Source: Clitoria ternatea (lineage: Eukaryota; Streptophyta; Magnoliopsida; Fabales; Fabaceae). From it: a stretch of DNA of 64,000 bases. Shown piece after piece: positions 1 through 11,061 of the stretch (within the stretch, counting starts at the first letter, position 1; every line of letters starts with the position of its first letter). Location of the stretch: contig CM075675.1 in assembly GCA_037962975.1 (NCBI GenBank), positions 46,918,501-46,982,500 of the forward strand, read 5' to 3'. Below the pieces are notes generated by a model that worked only from the letters and a program-made list of their open reading frames with translations, was not told the DNA's origin and made no database searches. The position numbers and the translations under genes were made by a program.

Positions 1-430
1 GAAAGTTTGAAATTGAACCCATAAATGTATTCACCTTGCTCCACTAATGCCAAAACACATGTTCAATTTAAGGTTTCGCCACGAAATTGGACTCCGATTT
101 GAAGCTTGAAGCCACGGTTCATGGAGGAAGAAAATGGCAATGTTGAACTTTCACTCTCGCGTGCATGAAATGGACAAGGGAGGAAGAGAATGAGTTTTGT
201 CTTATATCATTAAGGGCAAATTAGTCATTTGCTACTTTCTTTTCCATTTTCTTTTAATAACTTTAGTTAAAAAAATTTAGTTTTAACCCTTTGGTAACCT
301 AAAATTTACCATCACCTATTTAAATTTTAATAACCAACCAATCAAATAAATTTATTTAATTCCCATCACCTAAATTAGTTGTAATTTAATTTATATTAAT
401 TAATAATAATTTTGAAAAATCCAAATTATT
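1..430 (-). repeat. LTR fragment related to the 59.5-62.0 kb solo LTR
   Basis: No open gene is seen. The stretch reads in the same order as 61,480-61,970: a glutamate-rich purine block, 'aagggcaaa', a T-rich block, 'ttggtaacctaaaatttacc', then 'aaccaaccaatcaaataaa'. That region is the promoter-side end of a Tekay-type LTR in minus orientation, so this is probably another minus-strand copy. The expected terminal 'tgttaca' is not visible, so the right border is lost. The left border lies outside the window. Confidence 0.5.
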
Positions 431-600
431 TAAAATCAATTACAATTGCAAACAACAAACCATGAATATTTAAAATCAATTCCAAATAAATTAAGACCAT
501 AAATAAAAAGACATTTACAATACCGTAAATTCTTTAGAATGACGAGATACAACAAATGCATCCCATGTCTCAGGGTCAATAGTCTCCCACTTGTCACCTG

Positions 601-605
601 GAAAC
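601..605. repeat. Target-site duplication gaaac (left copy)
   Basis: The five bases gaaac occur directly before the LTR and again at 1908-1912 directly after it. Removing the LTR and one copy restores a continuous CACTA-like reading frame. Confidence 0.85.
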
Positions 606-1907
606 TGTTGGTGTATGCACTGTGAGCTTTTATGTTTTTCATTTGTATCATTTTTCTGCTTATCAATAAAATAAGTATTTCGGTTTAAAAATGTTTTTAA
701 ACGTATTTATCCTTGGAGTAATAGGTCATATAAAAATTATTCCTAAAATGTCCCTAGTCAAGTATTTACGTGGGGACATGTAAATACATTGAGACTAGTA
801 TGTGAATATACTGATGACCTGATCTCACAAATCATAGATATAGATGATATCAAGTCTTCACACGGGTACATATTAAGAATGATGTATTGGATAGACCCAC
901 CATGAGAACGTTGCATGGATCGTTACATGAATGTCATAAACGATTCTCAATGTGATAATGGTATATGTAGTCTTTCGACCTGAAGTCATTACGATTCCTA
1001 TATGAGGAGTTTGTTGGTTTAATACAATCAAACGTCTTCTGTAACAAGAGGACTATAAAGGTTATGATTAGGCAATGAACAAATTATGCAGCGGGATGTG
1101 AGTGATGTAGATGAGAGTTGTCTCTTCTATGTGACAGGAGTGATATCTGTAGGCCACTTGATGGAGTGAGACTAAGGAAATACATGACCATGTTAGAAAG
1201 AATAAATATTAGATATTTATTCGGATAAGTCTACTCTTGTATCAAGTAAAATAAATTGGGCCGTACAAGGATGGCGCGACCATGCCTTGGGCCCAATTAG
1301 GATATTGTGACAAAAGGAACAAACATATAAAATAATTATCACCTATAGGTTACGTTGATATTAAGTAATATTCGGACATAATGATGCATTGTTAGATGCT
1401 GCTCTTATTTTATAATAATAATAAAATAATTTATTATTAATATGACCGAGTATTTTACCTATAGAGTCACACACATAGAGTAAGTCCATCAGAAAATGTT
1501 TTGTTTATTTTAGTTGGACTAAAATAAAGCTATTGGGCCTAACTCATTCAGAATGAGTAAGGAGCCCACTCTTTAGAGAAAACAAATTAGGTCAAACCTA
1601 AGTCTATAAATAGAGCATAAGATGCTCATAGGCCATTCACCCAAAAGAGACACAAATACGCAAAAGTTGCAAGAGCTACACACCGTCAAACTAGCAGTTG
1701 GTAGGTGTAGTGATTCTGGTGGGAGTACTCGTGTGGACTCCTAAAGGGCGAAACTAAAACTGCTTCAGTTTTTTTTCTACAAGAGGTAATCCTAAAACGT
1801 AAATTTTATTTTTTTTGTTTGTCTTATGCTTTGAAACACAACGCTTTGCAAATCCTATGGGAATCCTTATTTTTCCCGCTGCGAATACCAAGAGGGATTC
1901 CCTAACA
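606..1907 (+). mobile_element. Solo LTR, 1302 bp, TSD gaaac
   Basis: The segment starts TGTTGGTG and ends CCCTAACA and is flanked by the direct repeat gaaac (601-605 and 1908-1912). No gag, pol, PBS or second LTR is inside, so this is a solo LTR left by LTR-LTR recombination. A TATAAATAG box at 1604-1612 fits plus-strand orientation, with transcription starting about 270 bp before the 3' end. The TGTTGG...CTAACA termini are common in Ty1/copia elements, but the superfamily cannot be fixed without the internal part. Confidence 0.85.
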
Positions 1908-2201
1908 GAAACTCCCCTTTGAGGTCTCAAAAAATGTACTCTCGCATAAGTTTGGTCTTGAATGCCCTCCACTTCTCAGCCACACTAGATAATAACTTCC
2001 TCCTTAATGTATCTAATGTTGGGATATCCCAAGCACTCTACAATGTTAAAGCACAACTCATTTATGATCGCAATTCAACTAGAATGAACTATAACAATTT
2101 AGATACAACATTACATACCAACATATCGGCCTATATTTGGTTTTTCAAGACCTCTTCTATGTGATCCTAGGTCGGTAAAAGAATGGACACCCGAGTACGG
2201 G

Positions 2202-2312
2202 TCATACAATGGATGGTTGAGATTAAAAAATTTTCAAAGTCACATGATCACTTAAAAGGTCACATGAATTTTTAAAAACTCACATGATTAATCTCAACCA
2301 TCCATTGTATGA
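2202..2312. mobile_element. Small fold-back (MITE-like) element
   Basis: A perfect 24-bp inverted repeat: the arm at 2202-2225 (tcatacaatggatggttgag + atta) is the exact reverse complement of 2289-2312. The loop is 63 bp and carries three 'cacatga' repeats. Weaker pairing may extend a further 10-12 bp on each side. No clear TSD is seen. A non-autonomous DNA element is the likeliest explanation; a fossil hairpin is the alternative. Confidence 0.6.
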
Positions 2313-3265
2313 TTGTACGGTCTAGTTTCACTCATCTTATTCTGACATAAGAGAGCCTTTCTCACATGATACATCCTATATATATATATAAAGAAGTTAA
2401 ATAAGAAACATGGTGTGTAGTGTATTTAAACTATATTACACGTCTAGCTAAGTCCCAATGCATAACTTATATCTTAATATGAATTAAACTAATTTAAATA
2501 TAGAACTTTATGATAGTATGATACTAATGATAATTATACATGTAGATTTCTTTAGAAAACCAAACACTTATAGGAACACTTATTGACTTGTATCTTAAAA
2601 CATACATATTCAATTAAAAAATTTGATTGGTAAGATACTATAATTTCATAAAATACATCATATAATTAAAATGATAATCAATACAAGTGATCTAACATAG
2701 TGGTGTATTTTTAATTTTTTAAACTTTTGATTGTAAATATATTTTTTATTTTTATTACTTATAAAATATTTAAATATATTAAGAGATCACATGCAAAACC
2801 AACAATCTAAACATAAGTATTGTTATATGCTAGTAATAATAATAATACAGGTAAACTAGGGTTAGAAAAAAAGATATATTATGAGAATATTTTTTATAGT
2901 TAGGTAATAAAAAGGTGAAGTGTAATATTCACTCAAGCATCAGACTCATTGCAATATTAGCAATCTTAAGAGAAGTTTGTGTAATTTACCCAATAAAATA
3001 ATTTACAATTTTATGGATCACATGTATTTATTTATAGTAAAAAAGGATTCTAATTAACCAACACTTATAAAACACTTAACTAATTAACTAGGGAACTAAC
3101 CAATATAACCACTCTTAACCAATTTCTAAATGTTATCATGAAGAGTTCCAATAATTATTTTTTTAAGAATTAAACAACTTATATATATATATATATAAAC
3201 TTCAAAGTAATAGAGTATAAGATATACTAAATACTAATATATAACTGAGACCATTTAGCACGATT
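2313..3265. other. AT-rich intergenic DNA, no gene seen
   Basis: Very AT-rich sequence with short (TA)n tracts (about 2381-2392 and 3180-3197). No supported reading frame, RNA gene or repeat border was found. Confidence 0.5.
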
Positions 3266-4130
3266 TAATACATATTATCGAACTCTCTAACCAACAAAAT
3301 ATAGAATAGCTAAAAGAATCTTTTCGTGCCTTCAACCATGACCAAGATCTAACTTGGACAAGATCAAACACCTCCTCTATATCTAGCTTATGATCATAAA
3401 AAATAACCTTATTTCCCACTATCCATAATGACTAAACCACAACAAACCAAATGACACTACACAATTCTTGTTGAGTCTTATTACCAGGAAACATTCCAAC
3501 AAAACTTAACAAATGGCTACCACCATCCTCGGGTAACAGACTTATAACTCTATACCATTGTAAGCATTTAGCTTACACCTTATAAGCTTTAGTACAACAA
3601 AATAACAAATGATGTACTGATTCATCTGCACTTTGACAAAATAGACATGTATTCATAACCATCACTCCTCGCTTCAACAGTTCAACTCGTACCGGTAACC
3701 TTTCTTTCATTATTTTCCATGCAAAACCTGTAACTTTAAGAGGTACACATTTGTTCCACACGCTTTTGTACAAATTGTCTAGAACCTCATTAGATGTAGA
3801 TAAAAGCTGATAAACACTATTTATCGAGAACCCTTCATCCATTTCCCCTAACCACACCCACCCATCCTCTACCTCATCTTTTAACTTTAACCCCCTCAAC
3901 TCTTCTTCCAGTTCCCCAACCAAACTTTTCTCCCAATCAAATAAATGTCTCCTCCAACCCCAACCAACTTCGCCTCCTTCTCTATTTACCACACTAGCAA
4001 CCAATTCAATCTCATTTGTGGTTATAGAATATAACCGAGGAAACCGTTCCTAGAATGACATCCCTCTCCACCAATTATCATTCCAAACACAAATACTTTT
4101 ACCATTTCCCACCAATAATTATTGTTATAA
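3266..4130 (-). pseudogene. LINE (non-LTR) reverse transcriptase C-terminal fragment with zf-RVT domain
   Basis: On the minus strand from about 4,130 the translation runs through a W-G-W-R-R...F-D-W-E block, D-G-W-V-W...FSINSVYQLL, VWNKCVPLKVTGFAWKIMKE, then a C-x2-C...H-H-L-L-F-C-C zinc cluster at about 3,650-3,580. It continues in other frames (VVVxSLW and WSWLKA blocks) to about 3,266. This is the order of the zinc-binding domain found downstream of the RT in plant L1-type LINEs. At least two stops or frameshifts break it. No RT catalytic core or endonuclease is present, which fits the usual 5' truncation of LINE copies. The poly(A) tail was not located. Confidence 0.75.
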
Positions 4131-4535
4131 TGGAAAAATTATGAAACTAAAATAAATTAAATTTTTCCTAAGATAAATAGTAAAATCTCTGCTTCTCAAT
4201 ATAAGTTACAAAAATTTCAATGATTTTGTTTCATTACATTAATTATGCATGTGAGAAAAAGTAAAGAATAAAATAAAATATCAAATAAAGCTTTAGTAAA
4301 TTGAATAAAATATGAATATAAGTTCCCTTGTGAAAGTAGACCTACAATCAAAAATAGAAAAACTATACTTTCGATAATTTTTATTTGGAAATATTTGTAA
4401 TATAATTTTATAATTTATTGTAATAGGTGCATTATTATATAATATTTTGAATTTGAATTATATACTGATTGAGTTATAATATTTTTAATTATAAATAATT
4501 TTATTTTAGTATTTATTATGCTTATTAAATATTCA
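4131..4535. other. AT-rich intergenic DNA, no gene seen
   Basis: AT-rich sequence between the LINE fragment and the older LTR. No supported feature is seen. Confidence 0.5.
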
Positions 4536-7500
4536 TGTTGATCTGACCAGTGTCCGAGGTATAGATGTAACATCCCGGATAATTATAGAAAATTTTGTGA
4601 AGTGGAAATATTAAAAATTATTTTAAGGATTTATTTGATATTTTTATGAATTATTGGTTAATTGTAAAAGGTGAGATTAAAAGAAGAGAAGTTTAATTAA
4701 AAGTGACCGGTTGGGGAGGTAACCGGTTGCCATGGGATTAAATAATGGTTTCCTTCTCTTTCCTCAATCATTTGCACAATTATTCACTCTCTTTCACGTG
4801 AAGTTTCTTCTTCCTCATCTGTTACTTTTCTTCTTCTTCTTCCTCCATTGTTGAGAGCTGAAAGCTTTGAAGGGAGGTCCCTTTTGCATCAAACCTTGAA
4901 ATAATTACATAGCTGTGACAGTGGTTTCAAGGTAAGTCCTTTGAACCGTTTAAAATTGTTACCTCATCCCTTTCATTTCTTTCTGGACCGAATGGCCATG
5001 TGTGGAGGGGTACTGTTCCGATCTCCACTCCTCCTGGCTGTGAGCCTTAAAGTGGCCCTTTAACCATGTGAGTGGTGGTGCGACGTAACGTGTTTCACGT
5101 TCCAAACCCGTAGGTAGTGGAACAAACACTGGTGGAACGCTTAAGGAGGCTGGTGCTGGAACAGTGGCGGAACTGTGAACCCAACGACTGTTAAAGCTTG
5201 GAACAGAGGTAAGGGGGTGTTCGGGTTATAATTAATTACAATAGGACATGTTGTCCGAGTCGTTGGAATGACTGGACCGGGTAAGAGATGATGCTGAGTG
5301 AAAATTATGTGAATATGTGTATGAATATACGTATAAATGTGCACACCGATCGATTTAGGATCGTGTGTGTGTGTGTGACTTAAGAAATATTTAATGCTGT
5401 GATAATAAAGATGATGCTGGATGAGTCATTGTATGTGAATGTGTATGAATACATGTGTATGGACACAGATCAGTTTCTGATCGTGTGTGTGGCATATTCC
5501 GATTGAAAGTGAATTATTTGATGTTGTAATGAGATGATGCTGGGTGAAAGTTAATGTATATGCATGTATGTATGTGGATACCGATCGGTTGAGGATCGTG
5601 TGTGTATGTATAAATCCGATTGAAATTGAAATGATGCTGTGACAATCGGTGTTTTGTGGCAATGTGGAGTCGAGATTGACAAGCAGGTCACCCGAGTGAT
5701 GTTGTTAATGGCCACTTGTGAAATATGAATAAATGATTATGTGGTGGAGGACGACCAACGGTATATGTTACCCTCGTTTTTGGCTTCAGTGGTCAAGCAG
5801 GACCTAGTTGAGCTACCCAAAGGTCTATGACCCAGTGGTTGAAGGGGAGTTAAGCAGGACTCGGTGAACCAAGTAGGGTTCACGAGGTGTCAAGTAGGAC
5901 CCTCAGCTGAAGGTTGATCCTTTGAGTATCCGGATACTGTGTCAATTTTGTTGAGTCAGTGGTGAAAATTGATGATTTGATAATTTTGCTGAGTGCAATT
6001 GGTTTTAATTGCCGAATGAAAATTGAAATAATTGCTGAGTGATGTTATATTTACTGAGTGGTAAATTGGTTATAATTGTCAAATGAAAATTTAAATCATT
6101 GCTGAGTGATTTGATGTATCTGCCGAGTGTAATTTCATATATTTGCCGAGTGATTGTTATATTTTCCGAGTGGAAAATTGTTATATTTGTCGAGTGGAAG
6201 TTACTTGCTGAGTGTGATTGGCTAGGTTTATAGTGTTAATTGCTATGATTACCGAGTGTGTGTATTGCTGAATGTTACTTGTTAAGATTATCGAAGAACT
6301 ATTATATTGCTGAGTGTGAATTACTATATGGCCGAGTGATTAATTGCTATGATTGCCGAGTGTGAGTGTATTGTCGAATGTGAGTTAAATGCCGAGTGTA
6401 ATGTGCAATTTGAGGATAAAAGAATCGGACGGAGTTTATACTCGTATTTTATTATTTAAATTCCGTTCTAGATTAATTATGATGCTAAACACCCACCCTT
6501 GCTGTGGTTTTCAATTTTAGTAACCAGTGACAGGGAAGAGGTCGGAGCTCTGGAGGTGCGCCAAGCGGAGGATTGATGCCAAGGCACCGAGTGATTTGAA
6601 TGAAGTGTAATATATGTATATAATGAGTTTTCCGAGTGTGTGATGCTACATGTTGCCTGTATGTTGAACTAAATTTGAATCGGTATGCTGATTGACGTGA
6701 GTATAAATTCTTGATGCTGTTTATTTTATGAGTGAATTTGCATTGCTGTAACATAGTCGATTACCGGGCGAATCTCGCCGGGTGGATTCATTCTTGTCCG
6801 AGCGAGGGCCGATTGATTTGGTGTCTGTTTCGCTCAAGTGAGTATCCCTCGTTCCTTTCCGAGTGAAGAAAGTTAAGAATGCTTCCGAGTGAAGATATGA
6901 GTGAATTTTTCTGAGTGAAGTAAGGTTAAGTTGTTCCCGAGTGAGAGATGACCGACTGAGAGAATCATTTCCGAGTGAACCCTGACTGTTTTCTTTCTTC
7001 CGCTGTTTCTAAATAACTCTATTTTATTAATGGATGTATTTTGGATCGGTTTCAGTCGGTTATTTCTATTTTAAGCATGATTTTATTATTTTGAATGTAT
7101 TTAAGAAAAGTAAATATTATTTTACATTAAAACTGAGTGGATTTTTATTAAAATATGAAAAATTATTTTGGAAAAATGATTAAATTGACGCGGGTCGTCA
7201 CATTAGGGGTACGTCCCGTATAACCGGTGTCTAAGGTTCCTCTCTGTCACTCTATTTTATACCATCTCAGTGGAGTCCGGTATTGTACACACAGGTCTAG
7301 TAGGGACTCTATGCTCTTCACATTAAGGCGATGGTTTAAGTTCGCTCTGAACCAAGGTCGATGGAACACACTGGGGGTGTACCTACAAAAGATTCTCCGA
7401 TGCTTGAGTTAGTACAGTGATTACAAAAAATAAAGTGATTACGAAGTTTCTCCAGAATTGTTAAGATCATTCTCGAGTTAATAAATGAGTTGTATTTATA

Positions 7501-7775
7501 GAACTTCCCTAAGTATGAGAAGTGATTTGACCCTCCTCCTAAAATACTATTGATATAATCCTAGCAGGGACATGCTGCCCATACCTTGTTTGACCCACGT
7601 TAAGATGTCAGTTTTCCTGACTGAGGGTCATGAGCTAAGAATCTGTACTGAGTCGGTTGATCATATCTTACCGAGGAACCTCATCGAGTGTTTGAACACG
7701 ATTTGATTGCCCATTCATAGGGAATCGTGTATACTCTGTCCATTGCCTAGAAGGTCCGATATACACCCTAGATCA
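4536..7775. repeat. Older LTR of the element A family, interrupted by a solo LTR
   Basis: The parts at 4536-4565 and 7203-7775 line up with the element A LTRs at 7925-8531 and 43652-44260. The right part shares 'ctcagtggagtccggtatt', 'acacactgggggtgtaccta', 'caaaagattctccgatgc' and an end near 'ctagatca'. It is clearly more diverged from either element A LTR than they are from each other. The left 30 bases resemble the start of that LTR only weakly, so the left border is tentative. No TSD was found, and no internal region is attached. Confidence 0.5.
4566..7202 (+). mobile_element. Solo LTR of the element B family (Tekay-like), 2637 bp
   Basis: It starts TGTAACATCCCGGAT and ends CGGGTCGTCACA, as do the LTRs of element B. 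Inside are the same modules in the same order: a TC-rich tract near 4,760-4,850, four GATCG hairpin units (5,340-5,600), the 'gacaagcaggtcacccgagtg' and 'gaaccaagtagggttcacg' blocks, a CCGAGTG heptamer array (5,990-6,400) and the 'ccaaggcaccgagtg' block at 6,580. After the end the next bases are not a primer binding site, so this is a solo LTR. The flanks ataga and ttagg match at only three of five positions, so a clean TSD is absent. Confidence 0.8.
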
Positions 7776-7924
7776 CATATATTTAGATAAAGTTCAAAGT
7801 TGGTTTTACTAAGCAATCCAATCTGTAAAAAAATTATTTTGTTTAGTTTTTGTATTTTTTTAATCGATTCAATTAAAACTACAAATATGTTTTTTGGTTA
7901 ACCATAATTATCCTCCACTAGAAG

Positions 7925-8531
7925 TGTTCTGTCCTAGAACCGGGGTCAAGAGTTGACCGTCTTGACCGGGGTTAGGAGTTGATTATCGTGTCCGGAGTTA
8001 CCTCATTTACTCTCAGTTTTACATCGTCTTAGTGGAGTACGATATTTTACACCTAGGTTCAGTGGGAATCTTAGGTTCTTCAAGTTCAGGATGGAATTGA
8101 TGTTCTAGTCTGTACAGAGGTCAAGGAAACACACCGAAGGTGACCTACAAAAGATTCTCTGATTCTTAAGTCAGTATGGTATTATGGGAAATAAGGGTAT
8201 TATGGAGGTAACTCAAAGATTAGTTCAGATCCTTGTTCAGTAATAAATAATTTGTAGTTATATGAAATACCTGAGTAGGAGAAGTGATTTTACCCCTCTC
8301 CTAACTTACTGTAGTAATAGTGTTTGTGGAGACACGTTGCCCATATCGATTCTGACTCATTGTCTGACTGTCAGGGAAGAACTGGAGTCTCCTCCATAGG
8401 ACCGTAGTCATACTAGTTTTGGACTCCAGCTATGACAGTCTAACTAGCTCTCCTATTAATTTTGATGATGTGGCATCATACAAAGAAGACCCCGTCCATG
8501 AGTTATGGAGTTCGGTTAGCACCCCGGATCA
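7925..8531 (-). repeat. Element A 3' LTR (left copy)
   Basis: It starts TGTTCTGTCCTAGAACCGGG and ends CACCCCGGATCA in plus orientation. It is 607 bp and preceded by TSD agaag. Because element A is transcribed from the minus strand, this is its 3' LTR. It is followed at 8532-8541 by a purine tract (minus strand), the PPT. Confidence 0.88.
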
Positions 8532-8541
8532 TTTTCCCCTT
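8532..8541 (-). other. Element A polypurine tract
   Basis: On the minus strand the bases read aaggggaaaa and abut the 3' LTR directly. A purine run at this place primes plus-strand DNA synthesis in LTR retrotransposons, and it fixes the minus-strand orientation of the element. Confidence 0.7.
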
Positions 8542-8859
8542 AGCTTGTTTTTGTGACATTGTCACAATAATAAGTTACTTCATGACTCCGATGGGATGCC
8601 TTATAGTCTATTTTTTGGTCGTAGTGACTTTGTGACCGTTGTGCAGATGCGTCTGATATGACATACATGGATGGGTTAGGTGGAGCATTTAATGCGTGCT
8701 GCTTGAAAAAGCCATCACCTCACATGGATCGTTGACATGTCAGATAACAAATGGGCGTTGAATTCACGCGCATTAGATACATCACTTAAAGGTGAAGCGA
8801 CGCCTCTTTATGGGCCGTGACGCTTCATCTTCTACTTCTTCCATGGGCCGCGACGATTG

Positions 8860-8990
8860 AACTTCGACCCATGGTGTTTCGATGCCTATATAAGGAGAGT
8901 GATTGCACCTAGTTTTTCACTTTGCATTTTCCTCTAAAAACTCTTCCGCCCGCTGTCTTCATTTCTTCTTTTACTTCATCCTAGCCCGTA
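8860..8990 (+). promoter_or_regulatory. Putative promoter of the element A antisense gene
   Basis: A TATA box (CTATATAAGG, 8886-8895) lies about 100 bp before the plus-strand reading frames of the antisense gene. It is followed by a C/T-rich leader (8,910-8,985) typical of a plant 5' UTR. It lies inside element A, pointing against the pol genes. Promoter activity is inferred from the motif and spacing only. Confidence 0.45.
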
Positions 8991-11056
8991 CTTGAAGGTT
9001 CGCATCGCAAACACAGGTAGCCACTTGACCCCTACTTTATTTATAATATCTACTTTTTCTGTTAACAACGACCAAAGCCAAGACAACTCTTATGAAATAA
9101 TTTCAAACCCTTCCAATTCTTGGCCACTGAGGTTCCTCGTTATAGACCCCGGCTCACATAAACGAATATCTGTAGGTGGATGACTCCAGTCAACTAGGGT
9201 AACCCAAATTCCCAGGAATTGGAGTCTTCTTCCTCCGGGGTTCATGAACCCAAATTACCTTTGCCCTCTGTGTCTCCGGATCGGGGTAAAGATTTCAGCG
9301 TACACACTACTACGCTGACGATACTGACTATCGAGGAACGACCCTGACAAAACATTTATGATTATTGACAAGGTCAACTGGTTAGCCCATAAGGCTGAAG
9401 ATCCATACTTCTGGGTGGCTAAGGATGTCCTAGCAACTTATAGTTCTCATGTTGTTGCCGAGGACGATGTACAACTAGAGGCAGAAGTTTTCTGGTGAGC
9501 CAAGAAATATGAAAAGGACTTCCGCCTCATCCGCCCCACCTTCGCAGCCCAGGTCTGCCACATACCCTGGGCCCACTTCCTTTACTTTCATGACTTTATC
9601 TTACTGAAAGTGGGAGTTTGGTTCCCTCTGAACAATATACGATGGGGGTGTTGCATTTTTTAGACATCACCCTAGTCAACTTCATCCAAACGGCTAGGCC
9701 TTGGTGATGGCCCTACAAGTTCTTGGAAAGCACCTCCGGTTCACTCCAACCGTCGCCATGTTTTTTAGGTATGCGTGGGTGATGCATCGAGCCGGCTCCG
9801 GAATAGGTTTCATCAGCCTTAGATGTCAAAGTGACATCGTAAATTTTGAGGCCTATGCCAACTCTTGCAAGATGTATGACTCTTCTTTCAAAAGTTCCTT
9901 TTTAAACTTTTTGTTGAGGAGATGGTGCGCCCTTTTTGGAAGGACGAGGAAGGACGGTTTTTGATCCATACCGGCTGGACCCATAAACACTTCCTCCTGG
10001 AGAGTATGACTTACTCAGTCGATGAAGGCTCTCTCTCTGAGACTTCCCAGACCGTGCTCGATACCCTTTATACTCTCTGCTGAGGTGCTCCCCTCAAGTG
10101 TCGTTCCCTCCTAAGAACCCTAGAGACACGAAATGAGTATCTCACTTATTTGAGTATTTATCTTCCTGTATCTCTTTTTTAAGGATTTTTTATACTTCAG
10201 TTCAGGCTAATAACTTTGTATTTTCAGGGAATATGAGTACTAATGCTCTGGAAACACTTGGAGGACTCTGAGGTTGACATTTCTAGGGAAAATCAAGTTA
10301 CCCCGAAACTAAAGAAGGCTTCCAACCTCTAAACTCCAGGTAGGGCCGTAGCTTTGGAGACCAGACCGGCCCAGAAGATAGAGAAAAAACAAGATGTCAG
10401 TGTCTTCAAGAAGCAAAAGGTTGTTCCCGGCTAGAAGGTGCTGGATAAGGGTAAAGGGGTCGTCACAAAGGAACCCATTGAGAAGGACGCCTCGATTCCT
10501 ATCTCTGGTATGGAAGCTCTTGAAGAGCTACTTGTTAAAACCACTCCTCCCAACACCGGTTTTGCTCTCCCATGGCGTCTTAAGGAGGGACTGAATCTGT
10601 AAGACCTTGAATTTTCCCTAGAGACCGCCATGTTTTACAACATCAAGACTCTCTCCACCATCTACTCTGTTGCCACCGATGGGCCAAAGAGGGAAATAGA
10701 GCGATTGAAGGAAAAGAATTCTTGTCTTTTTGAGGACTACGGTAAGGCTCATCAGAGGGTTAAGAGCCTTAATGAAGATAATCAAGATCTTCGAAAAACT
10801 AAAGAAGACTTAAAGAAGAAAAATGATGGACTCCACCTCAAGGTGGGCGACCTGGAGAAGCTCGTGGCCGATCTAAAAAGGAAAAATAATGATCTAGCCA
10901 CAGCAGTTCAGGACGGACAAACCAAGTACAAAAATGAAATGACGATGTTCGCCCAGGCCGCTAAGGATTCATTTAGCCACGTAGAAGGTTGTTTTCCACA
11001 ACCGAGGTACCCAACTGAACTTGAATAGGATCAGTTTCTTTAACAGATTCCAAGAT

Positions 11057-11061
11057 GGGGA
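11057..11061. repeat. Target-site duplication gggga of element B
   Basis: The bases gggga occur directly before element B and again at 20680-20684 directly after it, within the antisense gene of element A. Confidence 0.85.

Larger units (their letters stand above)
525..2090 (-). pseudogene. CACTA (En/Spm) transposase-like gene remnant, split by a solo LTR
   Basis: Read on the minus strand, 1908-2060 gives a block containing AEKWRAFKTKLMREYIF, then an in-frame stop. After removal of the inserted LTR (606-1907) it continues at 525-605 with DKWETIDPETWDAFVVSRHS. This spacing of W, F, K and W-x-x-F-V residues resembles the plant transposase family found in CACTA elements (Ptta/En/Spm, Transposase_24). 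The in-frame TGA and short length show it is dead. Terminal inverted CACTA repeats were not found. Family assignment comes from pattern memory only; the two halves joining across the LTR is seen directly. Confidence 0.5.
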
